Shown: one piece after another, positions 38,773 through 48,499 of the stretch
How the letters are laid out: the number at the start of each line of letters is the position of its first letter
Position numbering within the stretch: the stretch's first letter is position 1
Source of the DNA: Exobasidium rhododendri
Lineage: Eukaryota > Basidiomycota > Exobasidiomycetes > Exobasidiales > Exobasidiaceae
Direction: 5' to 3'
Assembly: GCA_026210745.1 (NCBI GenBank)
Contig: CP110631.1
Location: 3,658,001-3,722,000 of the forward strand
Length of the DNA stretch: 64,000 bases
Translations under genes and position numbers: made by a program
The notes under the pieces: generated by a model
Told to the model about the DNA's origin: nothing
The model's input: the letters and a program-made list of their open reading frames with translations, nothing else
Databases searched by the model: none

Positions 38773-41700
38773 ATGATATCGATACCATCTGCTGCCAATG
38801 CTGGTCAGTCATTTACCCCTTCGTCGAATGACAATTTTGACGCCATCGTTCAGGCAGCAAATCCTTCTCATCCCAATCATGCAGCCTGGGTAGAGAAGTT
38901 TGGAGGTAGCGTACCGAGAAGAACGCTTGCGAGGAGTGCATCGGGAGATGATGAAGAGAAGGATGTGGATGTCAATCGGCGAAGAAGTGGAAGCATAAAG
39001 CAAAGAAGGAGTCGAGCGAATACATATGGCTCCAAACGATCAGAGATTGCAGACCAGCGAAAGCAGGAGGAGCCTACTGCAATTGAGACCTATATGGGAA
39101 GAATGCGTAGTCGTACACATACTTCTGCGAGTGAAAGTCGTCCGCCATACCATCTCCAAGATGAAGACCTACCACAGCCAGAGACGAGAAGGAGTATTGA
39201 CGAGCTGAACAGAAAGAAGAGGAAGAAGAAGAAGAGGAAGGATGACGAAAAAGGTAGGGAAAGAGCACCTCCTGTTCCTCCGCCCCGAACCACCAGTCAC
39301 GGCCTACAGACAGCGCCCTTGGAGCCACTGATGTCATCGTTGACAAGTAACGCTTCACCAAGCACCACAACATCGTTTCTTGATCCACTAGTCACACCCA
39401 AGACACCAGCGACATCTACATTTTTTGGCTCCAACCACTCACGAAACACTTCTGCCTCGCATCATACCCCAACCTCGCCTCATGATAATCCTCAAAGTCC
39501 TGTCCGAACGATGTCAAACAAACACACGACATCATCATCATCATCATTCCGCGGATATCCCTCATCATCGACTGCTGATGCTCCCACGAGGCTCTCTTCG
39601 ATGCACCCTAGAGACGGTAGCATTGATCAAGGGCGTTCACTCGCAACGCAGACTGCCACAAAGACCGGTCATCCTTTCCATCGCAATTTTGGAAATGGGA
39701 GCAGACCATCCGTCGATTTTGCCGTACTTGAGGAAATATCCCCAAGAAGGGAAAGTGTGGACTCCAATGCGATTCGAAGAAGCTTTGATGCCCTCGTCTC
39801 CCCGTTTCGAAGTGTCAGGGAGAACAGTTTCATTGTTCGGAAGGGCATGGGGCCTTTGACCACCAGCGCCATATCGCCTTCTCCGCCGATTCTTCTGACT
39901 CCGTCCATTGACATGCCAATAATTCCTGCATCTCAAGCAAGACCGCTCAGCAGCGTTCGAGACGAGGGTGAAGGTGTCGATTCATCCTTCAAGGGAGGAA
40001 ACTGGGGCCTTCCCGTTCCATCGTCGCCACTTTTGCCAGAGTTGTATGACGGCACACCTTCGTTGCAGCCGATTGCTGCGTCCGTGGTCCCTGTCACTGA
40101 CTACAGTCGTTCCGGAAATATAACAGAGGAGGCGGAAGATTTCTTCGACGCACAAAGTGATGAGGGGGGCAATGGTTCGTCGGCAGAAGAAGCTAGTCAA
40201 ATTGTGCAGAGTCTTCCTCTCAGTGGTGCCCAATCAACGGCAGAGAAAAAGAAAGGCAAGAAAAAGAGTGTAGATTATCACAACACCGCAAGAGCAAGAG
40301 CGAAAGTGGCTGCCTCAGGACTGGGTGTTGTAGCGCTAGACTTGTTACCGAGCTCGACAATAGTGATAGGCCAGGCCAGCACTGACTCAACGGAGAAGCT
40401 AGACAGCAGTGCTTCTGAAGCAGAACAGGAACGCAAAGGGATAACGAAATTTCCTAGAGGTGAAGATAGAACGGTTGTTACGGAAAAAGCACTCGTCAGA
40501 GAAGAAATCGTTTCGTCCAAAAGACAGAAGCCAGTGCAAGATACACCGGTAGAGATGCCAATACATTCATCGATGCAGGAAGATAGTAGTGCAGATGTGA
40601 AGGTGGCAGGAAGCATCGAGTACGTCACGACTCCTAGGAAGTTGACGCCAGACGAAGAGTGGAATGAACGATTCGACGCAAGTACTTTTCATCCTTCCCC
40701 GAGTGTTGTGCTACGAAGTGAAGGCCACCAAAATCGATCTGGTGCAACCCGATCCACGCCATTACCTTCAGCACCATTGTTCTCTGCTTCTCACACCAGT
40801 CTCCCTGACAAAGCGGTGAATAGTAGCGTCTCAGGAAAAGCACCTTCAGGTCGATCCAATCGAGGCTTTGCAGGCGTCATGGCGCGAATGAAGAGAGATA
40901 GGACACCTAGTACGAATACGATGAACACCCAATCTTTTGGTCTCACACTTATTCCCAACAGCCCAGAGCAAGGACTTCACCTAGAGCAGGAGTACCAAGC
41001 TAATTCAATTCCCTTTGGACTTGGCATTGGCGCATCGGACGTCATTGATGGAGAAAAAGAAGAGGTACGTATGAAGAGCTGGAGGCATCGCTTAGCTTCC
41101 CTTTCGAGTAAGTCTGCCAAAGCACAATCGAGAGAGGGACAAGAGGAGAAACATCAGGGAGTGCTACCACCTCCGCTCCCGCCCGTGTCTGTCAAGGGAA
41201 GAAAATCGTTTGTGATTGCAGATTATGCGAACATTCGTCGGGACTGGCGAGAGGATCCTACTCCGCCGAGCTCAATTCCAATGAGAGAAGGGGTTGCCAT
41301 TCACTCGGCGAACAGCGGAGAGAACAGCATGACATCCGACAGATTTAATGAACCTGAATCTCCCACGATTCATAAATCACTCAGTCCTGCTTTCTTACTG
41401 GAACATCATCATCAAGTGGACAAAGATGCTGATAAGGAGAAGGAGCAAAGCACAAGAAGTTTCTTACCCCACTCTCATCCTCTTCCCGCTCAGACAGTGG
41501 TCGTTGGGTCGTCTCCCACTGCTTCCACTCGAGAAGCCCCCTTGCATGCTCCTGTGACGACGAGGAAGCACTCAAATAGCATAGGGCTTCCTGCCAATTG
41601 GAATCTTGGTGGCAAGAGTCGGCGGAAGCCTTCACCCGCTCTCGACTCTCCGCCACCCCTCCCTCCACCTTCCAAGCCCTCTACTGAGAACGTTGAAGTC

Positions 41701-42402
41701 AATACACCGACACCTGCTCGTAGGAGCATCGACATTCGAATGCCATCGTTCTCTTCCATCAGGTCACGCACGTTCAACAACGCTACTTCTTCTGTGGATC
41801 GCTCTTCCCCGATGGTCTCTCAGACATCCTCCCCAACGCCACTTACTGATGCCAAAATCTCACCAAAGTCGGCAAAGAGGTTGTTTCAAAGTAGCGGCAA
41901 CAAGGGAAAAGAAAAATGGAAAGGCATCAGTAGCTCAGACTTTGTACCATCGTATGTCGTGTACGACGAGGGGACGCCTGTGAATGGTTCTCAGAGCGAT
42001 CTTCAGTCGTTGAACGTGTCCGACAATTATGCAAGCTTCTATACTTCGCAAAGGAGCCATGTCGATGATCTGATGAAGGGAAACATCGACAAGCTGGAGG
42101 AGATGGATGACAGCGTGTTCAAAACACAAGAAGCGACAAACTTACTTGCCGTTCACATGGACAATATGGCACTGACGCCATCCAGCCCAAACTCTCTCAA
42201 TAATCAGTCACTCCGTCCGCTACCGCGATCTCGCTCCGCTACGTTTGCCTCTACTACAACCACTTCAACTACTAATCCCAACAGTGACGCCAGCGCATTC
42301 AGCATGATGCTTCGTAACAGTGCAAGGGAAGACGCTGCTCGGCTGAAAGAAATCGCCCACAGGACTGCTCAAGCGCACGGGGCTGCATCTCGACCTTGCT
42401 AG
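38773..42402 (+). CDS. Large Ser/Pro-rich low-complexity protein, at least 1209 aa, unknown function
   Basis: One long exon; the start is uncertain and 5' exons may be missing. The N-terminal part has FDAIVQAANPSHPNHAAWVEKFGGSVPRR, the only segment that looks globular. The rest is rich in Ser, Pro, Thr and basic residues, with repeated short linear motifs: RRxS sites (RRRSGS, RRSIDELN, RRSIDIR), a Lys-rich run (RKKRKKKKRKDD) and polyproline stretches (PPPLPPVSV, PPPLPPPSKP) that could bind SH3 domains. SFDALVSPFRS and ARRSIDIRMPSFSSIRSRTF recall phosphorylated scaffold regions. The C-terminus ends with a helical stretch (REDAARLKEIAHRTAQAHG). It looks like a phosphorylated cytoskeletal or polarity scaffold, but this is inference. 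Confidence 0.7.
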   Translation: MISIPSAANAGQSFTPSSNDNFDAIVQAANPSHPNHAAWVEKFGGSVPRRTLARSASGDDEEKDVDVNRRRSGSIKQRRSRANTYGSKRSEIADQRKQEEPTAIETYMGRMRSRTHTSASESRPPYHLQDEDLPQPETRRSIDELNRKKRKKKKRKDDEKGRERAPPVPPPRTTSHGLQTAPLEPLMSSLTSNASPSTTTSFLDPLVTPKTPATSTFFGSNHSRNTSASHHTPTSPHDNPQSPVRTMSNKHTTSSSSSFRGYPSSSTADAPTRLSSMHPRDGSIDQGRSLATQTATKTGHPFHRNFGNGSRPSVDFAVLEEISPRRESVDSNAIRRSFDALVSPFRSVRENSFIVRKGMGPLTTSAISPSPPILLTPSIDMPIIPASQARPLSSVRDEGEGVDSSFKGGNWGLPVPSSPLLPELYDGTPSLQPIAASVVPVTDYSRSGNITEEAEDFFDAQSDEGGNGSSAEEASQIVQSLPLSGAQSTAEKKKGKKKSVDYHNTARARAKVAASGLGVVALDLLPSSTIVIGQASTDSTEKLDSSASEAEQERKGITKFPRGEDRTVVTEKALVREEIVSSKRQKPVQDTPVEMPIHSSMQEDSSADVKVAGSIEYVTTPRKLTPDEEWNERFDASTFHPSPSVVLRSEGHQNRSGATRSTPLPSAPLFSASHTSLPDKAVNSSVSGKAPSGRSNRGFAGVMARMKRDRTPSTNTMNTQSFGLTLIPNSPEQGLHLEQEYQANSIPFGLGIGASDVIDGEKEEVRMKSWRHRLASLSSKSAKAQSREGQEEKHQGVLPPPLPPVSVKGRKSFVIADYANIRRDWREDPTPPSSIPMREGVAIHSANSGENSMTSDRFNEPESPTIHKSLSPAFLLEHHHQVDKDADKEKEQSTRSFLPHSHPLPAQTVVVGSSPTASTREAPLHAPVTTRKHSNSIGLPANWNLGGKSRRKPSPALDSPPPLPPPSKPSTENVEVNTPTPARRSIDIRMPSFSSIRSRTFNNATSSVDRSSPMVSQTSSPTPLTDAKISPKSAKRLFQSSGNKGKEKWKGISSSDFVPSYVVYDEGTPVNGSQSDLQSLNVSDNYASFYTSQRSHVDDLMKGNIDKLEEMDDSVFKTQEATNLLAVHMDNMALTPSSPNSLNNQSLRPLPRSRSATFASTTTTSTTNPNSDASAFSMMLRNSAREDAARLKEIAHRTAQAHGAASRPC

Positions 42403-42532
42403 CACACCTCATTCGGACAGCCTCCTTCCTCCAATGTCAACATTCCTTGTCCCTCGCTCTCGCGCGCGCCTAATTCCCATTTATACCCTTTTGCTTTTCT
42501 CCCACCCCACCCCAGACCCCTGCCATGTAATG

Positions 42533-42570
42533 CCCCCCCTCTCTCTCTTTCTCTTTCTCTCTCTCTCTCT
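42533..42570 (+). repeat. Pyrimidine (CT) microsatellite between two convergent genes
   Basis: A C run followed by CTCTCTCTTTCTCTTTCTCT-type repeats, all pyrimidine, in the 259-base gap between two 3' ends. Confidence 0.9.
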
Positions 42571-42661
42571 GGAAAAAGTATGACTGTACTGTGCATTGCA
42601 ATCATTGGTGTACAAATAAAGATGCTGAAGCAAAGGAAACAGATCGTCTTGAAATTGCTTT

Positions 42662-45600
42662 TCACAAGATAGCCCTCTTCCTGGCTTGAAAACTGACGCC
42701 TTCATCCTCCTCGTCCACGTTGTCCCCTTCTCCTGAAGCATCGTCTTCCTCGTCTTCCTCCTCGTCTGCATCGGCGAATCGTTCGTCTGACGTGGCAGAA
42801 ATGTCTCCTTCTCCTGCAATCGGGTATCTTCCACCTCTGCTCTCTCCTGCCTTGGTGTAGAGCGCTTCTAGATCATGATGATGCTGTTGCTGCTTCGCTA
42901 CGCTCGCTCGACGTAGCGCTTCTGCTTCATCGCTATGAGCTTGTGTCATTGCAAAGCTCTCCATCTCGTCGCCTTCTGCTGACTTGCGCGTGTTGCCTGC
43001 TGTACTTTCTACTGAGCCCCTTCTTACAACACTAGTGAAAGGTGCCTTGAAAAGGTTATAGCCCCCTTCTACAGATGGAGTAAGACTATTCAGGTGTAAA
43101 TCTTCAAGAGGAACTCGAACATCGCTCCTGGAGGACGTCGAAGAAGAGTAAGCATGCTCCATCTTCCAACCGCTCCCATCATTTCGTAAGATGCCATGTG
43201 AGGCATGCCTTCCGTTGTTGCTTTTGTCCTCGTCGTCCAGGTCATCATCGGAAAGATTCAAGTCCACGTCAAAGTCATCCACTTCTAGCATTTTTGGTGG
43301 TGGTTGCACCCTGCTCAATTCGTCATCAAAACAATCATCATCGTCACTTGCATCCTCTGCATCCTTTCCGACTCTCCTGAACGCCGTCATTCCAGACTTC
43401 TGCCCTGTACCGTCCGCTGCTCGACCGTCTCGTCCTTCCGCGTGCTCATCCGAAAGGGCCAAAGGAGCAATGGCAAGGGCAGGGAGCATGAGTGAATTTT
43501 GATCAAGATCGCGAGTGAAGGGGGGGATGCCTTCTTGGTTGGTTGCTCCATTTCTTGGAGGAACGCGGCTTTGTTGTAATCGCTGCTGCTGTTGCTCCGG
43601 ATTTGGTTGATGTCCCAAGACGTTGCGAAAGACGTCACTTAGCCGCGATCGACTTCTTGTTCGATTCGAGGATGATCTCTGAAGACCAGGCTTACTGCTC
43701 TGAGAAGACGACGTAGTATACGACCAGTTGCCCGCATCGAGGTCCTGTGATAGTCGAGGGGAGGAAGCATTCTCCACCTTTGTCAGCTTAGTCAACATGC
43801 TGCCGGCCTTCGACGTTGGATGGGAGGAAGAGTGGGAGACATCAAAATGAGTAGGCCTCTCCCTCGCTTCTCCTTTCGATGCCGCCCTCTTGAAGAAGGA
43901 AGAAGGCCTTCGCTGCTGAGGATCACGACTTTTTTCCAGGTGTTCATCACTGATAACTTTGCTCCCGCTACCCAGATGGATAATTGGTGAATGCGGTCGA
44001 GAGTTTGGCTGGCTCTGGCTTTGGATTCGACTACTTTCCAAATTAGTAAAGGCAGCCAAAGAAGCAACAGTGGGAGCTCCTGACTTCACATGAGACTTCG
44101 ATTGGCCACCGCGCGAGAATGAATGAAGAGGCGGGGAGGCCTTTGACGTGCTTGCGCTGCTATCCATTGCGCTGTGTACTTTGCCATCGTTGCCGATGCT
44201 ATGGTCCCTGCTGCTAAAAGCACTCGTTGTCGTTGCTGGATTCACCTGCACCTGCGAGACAGATTTACTACGCTGCCTTTGGATCGATTCGCCCGCAGTC
44301 CTCGGCCCTCCTCCGCTCCCTCCGACTTGCATACGTCTAGATTTTGGATCTCCACGATCGATGGAGTGTTGACTCTGCAGGCCAAATCCTCCAAAGAGCT
44401 TTGATTGGAACTTCTTCCACGTTTGCTTGATCTTGGAGAAGCCGGTAAGGGCACCTTCTACTTCCTCGTTACTGACTTGTACGTAAGGCAACTGAGCCGG
44501 ATCCGTCTCACTGAGCCACAAGGGAGGATCAGCGATGTCTCGGACTACCCAAGGGTGCTTCTTGACTTCTTCCAATCTTATCCGCTTAGACGGGTCTTTC
44601 TCGAGGAGTCGATCGAGAAGGTCCCGGACCAAGCGAGCTTCCTCGCTAAGACTGTGTATGTCAATGTCCGGCTCGACGTTTTCTCCATCCAGTCGATCAA
44701 CATCAGCCTCCTCGTCTCTCCATTGAGGCAGTGATGACCACCTCTTTCGCCTTGGTCCGATTCGTATGCGGTCCGCACCCATAAAAGCCGGCAATTCATA
44801 ATCTTCCCTTGGTATCACTGCGAACAAGGCAAATTCACTGTCGGCCGTAAAGGGAACATGGCCAAAGAGAAGGCAATAGAGCGTCACGCCCAACGCCCAG
44901 ATGTCGATTGACTTTGTGATGGAAGGACGACTCTTCCGACTGGTCAAAGGAGCTCTACCGCCTTCCTTTTCGGAAGACGTCGTGATAGAAGTTAGTCCTT
45001 TCCATGGAAACTCTATACTAGGAGCATCGCCTTTGGGTGAAGCATTTTGTGATGACTGCGATCGTTGACTGGCTGAAGTCGGAAGCGGCTCACCGGCAAG
45101 ACAGAGCTCTGGAGCGAAGAAAGCAGGACTGCCTGCCGTCTTTGCCAGCTCGTGATCGTCCACGAGGCTTGGATCCTTCATCCGTTCTTCGTCGCTGTCT
45201 TGGCTGGGGAGTCCACCGCTTGCCACAAGGAGTGCATAGCTGAAATGCGACACTCCAAAGTCCGATATCTTCACTTTTCGATGGGCGTCCCACAGCAGAT
45301 TGGCCGGTTTGATGTCCCGATGAATGATGCCTTGATAGTGTAGATACTCTAAGCCAAGGACAACATCTCTCAGTGTTCGTCTTGCTTCGTCGACAGTCAA
45401 GGTTGGAAATCCTCGCTCGTCCTTCCACTGAACTTCGCCGCCTTCCATGAATTCAAGCACCATGAAGATTTTCTTACTGGAAGGATCATCAATCACTTCT
45501 TTCAGTCGAACGACGTTCTCATGCGCACACTTCTTCAGCAGTGCAATCTCTCTTTTCACCTTCTTGTCAGTCGTCCATAGCAGTCGCTTCCTGGCTTTTA

Positions 45601-46927
45601 CCTTTTCCTGTTCCTGCAGTCTTTCCGCCTCCTTTGTAGAGTCGACTTCCACCTTTCCATTCTGCATTACCTTCGCCGAGGGGTCAGGACTTGTGGGAAT
45701 ACTGCTCAGACTCGACCCTACACCAGACACCTGACGCTGCTTTCCTGGCGATGAAGCATGTGGTTCCTCGAAGGACAGGGTCCCCTGTGACCGCCTTTTC
45801 TCCGTCGATCCTTCCTCTCGATGCTGTGCTGCCCTACCTTGCCAAGTAGTCCCTCCACCTAGCCGCTTCTTGCCTTCCCGTTCTACGATCTTCACTGCCA
45901 CTCTTTCGCCGGTCTCTGTGTCCCTAGCTAGCCTGACCTTTCCATGAACACCTCGCCCCAGTTCCGTCTCGATGATGTACTGATTGATCATTCTTCTTCC
46001 ACTAGGTCCATGCGTCTGTAGCTGCAGATGGTGCGTCTCCAATACTTGCGACTTTTCCTTTCCGTTCTTACTCAAGTGAGGGGTCGATTTTCCCGACTCA
46101 GGAGGACTGCCGTTGGAGACAGGAGTAGGAGGAGTGCCACTTGTGTGCTTATCGGAACTAGCTTTGCGAAGCATGCCTGCTGCCGATGGATGCAATGATG
46201 TTGCAGCATGCTTGCCTGGTCCTGTGGCAGCAGCAAAGGTGTAGGAAGAACTGGCTTTGCTTGGGGATTTCAGCGCAAAGCTTGCAACATGGGGCGTCAA
46301 CCTGGTGTGTGACGCTCCCGACGATTTCGCTGTACTTGGTCCACTGCGAATGTCATCATCTACCCGCATCGTAGGAGATGTTGGACGACTCGTTGAAGAA
46401 GAGGCAGAAGAGAACCGTCCACCGAGAGTGTTGTGTCTACTATCTCTGGATTGGTGGAGATCCACAATGTCGAGGTTGGGTATAATCTGCTGCTCATTAT
46501 CGGTTGCGTTCGAGCCCTCTTGACGCAATTCTCTCTCTCCTTCACGTCGAGTGTCCATTTCCAAAGTCGGGTGGTGCTGTTGCTTCATGAAGTCTGCCAG
46601 TGATTCGCTGAGACCGGCCAGACCATGCTTGTCACTAGAGAGGATCGATGAGGGAATGTCCACATTGTCAAATTCACGATGTCTGTCAGACATTTTGGGA
46701 GAAGAGAATAGCCCACCGGCCGATCTTGTTCGAGGTGCCGGCGGCCGTGCCTGTAGGTCGGAGGTCGGACGGTGATCGTAGTTTTGTGTAACAGGCACTT
46801 TGGCTGATGATGATTTTATTGAGATAGAGGGCGAAGAGCTCTTCGTAGACGAGACGAGCGTGGCTTCACCTGGAATTCTATCGCCCATGTCGACCCATCC
46901 GCTAACCCTTTCTGATGCTCCCACCAT
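42662..46927 (-). CDS. CaMKK/SAK1-type Ser/Thr protein kinase (upstream kinase of SNF1/AMPK), 1421 aa
   Basis: Single exon. The kinase domain spans about 313-795: YIIETELGRGVHGKVRLAR (Gly loop), VAVKIVE (Lys), an insert of about 95 residues, then KREIALLKKCAHENVVRLKEVIDD, IHRDIKPANLL (catalytic loop), ISDFGVSHF (DFG), AGSPAFFAPELC (activation/APE) and DIWALGVTLYCLLFGHVPF. The tail HPWVVRDIADPP and the split kinase with inserts are typical of fungal Sak1/Tos3/Elm1 and S. pombe Ssp1, which phosphorylate the activation loop of Snf1. Long Ser-rich tails flank the domain, with acidic low complexity at the end (DADEEEDEEDDASGEGDNVDEEDE). Expected role is glucose and stress signalling. Elm1-like function in cytokinesis cannot be excluded. 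Confidence 0.92.
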   Translation of the reverse strand: MVGASERVSGWVDMGDRIPGEATLVSSTKSSSPSISIKSSSAKVPVTQNYDHRPTSDLQARPPAPRTRSAGGLFSSPKMSDRHREFDNVDIPSSILSSDKHGLAGLSESLADFMKQQHHPTLEMDTRREGERELRQEGSNATDNEQQIIPNLDIVDLHQSRDSRHNTLGGRFSSASSSTSRPTSPTMRVDDDIRSGPSTAKSSGASHTRLTPHVASFALKSPSKASSSYTFAAATGPGKHAATSLHPSAAGMLRKASSDKHTSGTPPTPVSNGSPPESGKSTPHLSKNGKEKSQVLETHHLQLQTHGPSGRRMINQYIIETELGRGVHGKVRLARDTETGERVAVKIVEREGKKRLGGGTTWQGRAAQHREEGSTEKRRSQGTLSFEEPHASSPGKQRQVSGVGSSLSSIPTSPDPSAKVMQNGKVEVDSTKEAERLQEQEKVKARKRLLWTTDKKVKREIALLKKCAHENVVRLKEVIDDPSSKKIFMVLEFMEGGEVQWKDERGFPTLTVDEARRTLRDVVLGLEYLHYQGIIHRDIKPANLLWDAHRKVKISDFGVSHFSYALLVASGGLPSQDSDEERMKDPSLVDDHELAKTAGSPAFFAPELCLAGEPLPTSASQRSQSSQNASPKGDAPSIEFPWKGLTSITTSSEKEGGRAPLTSRKSRPSITKSIDIWALGVTLYCLLFGHVPFTADSEFALFAVIPREDYELPAFMGADRIRIGPRRKRWSSLPQWRDEEADVDRLDGENVEPDIDIHSLSEEARLVRDLLDRLLEKDPSKRIRLEEVKKHPWVVRDIADPPLWLSETDPAQLPYVQVSNEEVEGALTGFSKIKQTWKKFQSKLFGGFGLQSQHSIDRGDPKSRRMQVGGSGGGPRTAGESIQRQRSKSVSQVQVNPATTTSAFSSRDHSIGNDGKVHSAMDSSASTSKASPPLHSFSRGGQSKSHVKSGAPTVASLAAFTNLESSRIQSQSQPNSRPHSPIIHLGSGSKVISDEHLEKSRDPQQRRPSSFFKRAASKGEARERPTHFDVSHSSSHPTSKAGSMLTKLTKVENASSPRLSQDLDAGNWSYTTSSSQSSKPGLQRSSSNRTRSRSRLSDVFRNVLGHQPNPEQQQQRLQQSRVPPRNGATNQEGIPPFTRDLDQNSLMLPALAIAPLALSDEHAEGRDGRAADGTGQKSGMTAFRRVGKDAEDASDDDDCFDDELSRVQPPPKMLEVDDFDVDLNLSDDDLDDEDKSNNGRHASHGILRNDGSGWKMEHAYSSSTSSRSDVRVPLEDLHLNSLTPSVEGGYNLFKAPFTSVVRRGSVESTAGNTRKSAEGDEMESFAMTQAHSDEAEALRRASVAKQQQHHHDLEALYTKAGESRGGRYPIAGEGDISATSDERFADADEEEDEEDDASGEGDNVDEEDEGVSFQARKRAIL

Positions 46928-47941
46928 GCTGGATGGAGCCTCCTAGATCGAGCAGATTGGATTTCTTTCTAGTGATTGCATGAGACGGACATTCCTTGTG
47001 CTGCTCGTCGTCCGGTCATACAAGTGAGTCGTGCCAGAGAGCGTCTAGTATATGGCTTGGTGTTCGTATGTCGTTGATCCTTTTCCACACTCGCTGGACG
47101 CTGAGCTGGAGGCTGCTACTGCTGACGCTGATGCCGCTCACTGTTCCCCAAAAGGTAGCCTATATTCTTCAATACAATCCAAGCATGAGGATCAATACCA
47201 CGAGAATTGACTGTGAAGCGGCAAAGATCGAATGGTTGTCCTACTACAAGGACTTAGCAAATGGTTTCACAGACAGGGCAAAATGATCGAGGTCAGAGCG
47301 GGTAAGGAGATGGTAGAGGCACAATTCGCCAAAATCAATAGATAAAGAAAAAGGGCCCAAATAGCGGGCAAGATTACTTACTTATCTGCAGTTACATATG
47401 ATCAGCATTGTATCTGGACTTCTTAACCTTTCGCCGCTAGTGGTGTGAAGAGATAGAGTGCAGGCTAGTATTCCTTTTATGAGAATTTTCTGTTCACACA
47501 CACACACACACGCGTATTCATTTACACTCTGATGACGCCACAACACAGGTTACGAAATTCAATCTGGCTTGTGTGGAACCCAGGTGCTTGCTATCGAGAC
47601 AAGCAACACTGACTGGACGACGGAATGAAGACGTCCTTCTTGGGGTCATACCCAATGCACCTGCCTAGAGGTGGCCCTTCGGTGTGTACGACGCAGCCTT
47701 GTGACCCGGTCTGTGCAATGCAAAGTCAAAGGCCCTAATTTTAGCCAGTGGTGCAGGACTTCCTTAACGAAGAAGACGTGGTGGCTTAGGCATTGTCCCC
47801 TCTCACTCTATACATTCTCTTACATTATTTTTCGCGTCAAAAAGTAGTCTCTCTCAATCTATCACACAGACACACCACTTTCCACCCGACAGTCACCAGG
47901 GACAGGACACAACATTGCCCCCACTTCAGCATACGTTTACG
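46928..47941. promoter_or_regulatory. Divergent intergenic region, kinase and small Cys-rich gene
   Basis: 1014 bases between the kinase start and the small gene. It contains a CA run at about 47495-47511. A 97-codon plus frame at 46996-47286 and a GTGAGT site at 47023 were considered, but no convincing gene could be built. Confidence 0.45.
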
Positions 47942-48287
47942 ATGCAACAACAGATGTCTCCTGAAGGGCTGAGAGATACTTGCATTGCTGTTGAATGTGG
48001 GTCGTTCTGTTCGAAACGGAACTGGTCTGTCGCCGCAAATGACGTGAACGCTGACTTGTCGCTGGCCCCCTCTTTTGCCTTCGCTTTTCTCTCCTGTTCT
48101 TTCCACACTCTCAAGGCTCTGAGTGTGGGAAGACGACGTGGAAAGGCTGTGGACTTCACATCGACAGGGTTAGTCCCAGCCTGGCACTGCTTTCAATCTG
48201 ATCTGCACTCTAACTCATGCTTTTGCACATCTACAGGTCATGAATGCTGTTCCAGAAGCGGAACGATGCACATGTCCTCGCAAGTAA
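47942..48287 (+). CDS. Small Cys-rich zinc-binding-like protein with TWxGCGxH signature, 52 aa, three exons
   Basis: Exons: 47942-47996, 48116-48168, 48237-48287 (159 nt with stop). Introns are 119 bases (GTGGGT...CTGAC...TCAAG) and 68 bases (GTTAGT...CTAAC...CTACAG), both in phase. Spliced, it reads ...VECSECGKTTWKGCG, then LHIDRVMNAVPEAERCTCPRK. The Cys pattern CxxC, then TWxGCGxH, then CxC with a 'vm..vp.e.RC.C' spacer, matches a widespread family of tiny uncharacterised proteins in bacteria and eukaryotes that I recall by pattern only. The residues suggest a single zinc site. Met at 47942 or 47954 could be the start. The gene is invisible to long-ORF searches because each exon is under 60 bases. 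Confidence 0.78.
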
Positions 48288-48355
48288 GGCAGACTAGTGC
48301 TGCTATCTCCTGACTAGACGACGGACGATCAAAAGACTGCCAGGAAATTGAGAGG

Positions 48356-48394
48356 ATTAAAGAGATGTATTAAAGAGATACATTAAAGAGATGT
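48356..48394 (+). repeat. Three tandem 13-base repeats, 3' intergenic
   Basis: ATTAAAGAGATGT, ATTAAAGAGATAC, ATTAAAGAGATGT, between the small Cys-rich gene and the RasGAP 3' end. Confidence 0.9.
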
Positions 48395-48499
48395 TCTGTA
48401 GTTAAAGGAGGGGGGAGAAGGGTGAATCGAAGAGATCACAGTGAACTCGTCTTGCTACATTTGTAGCCTCTCAATACTGGTACATCTCCGCTGATGTTA

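Noticed and set aside
38474-38812. 112-codon minus-strand frame overlapping the start of the 38773 gene
   Set aside because: No family match, and it overlaps a clear plus-strand ORF start; treated as a shadow.
46980-47286. Possible small two-exon plus-strand gene starting at 46980
   Set aside because: A GTGAGT donor and an AG acceptor exist, but the product matches no family I know and it lies in the kinase promoter; not supportable.
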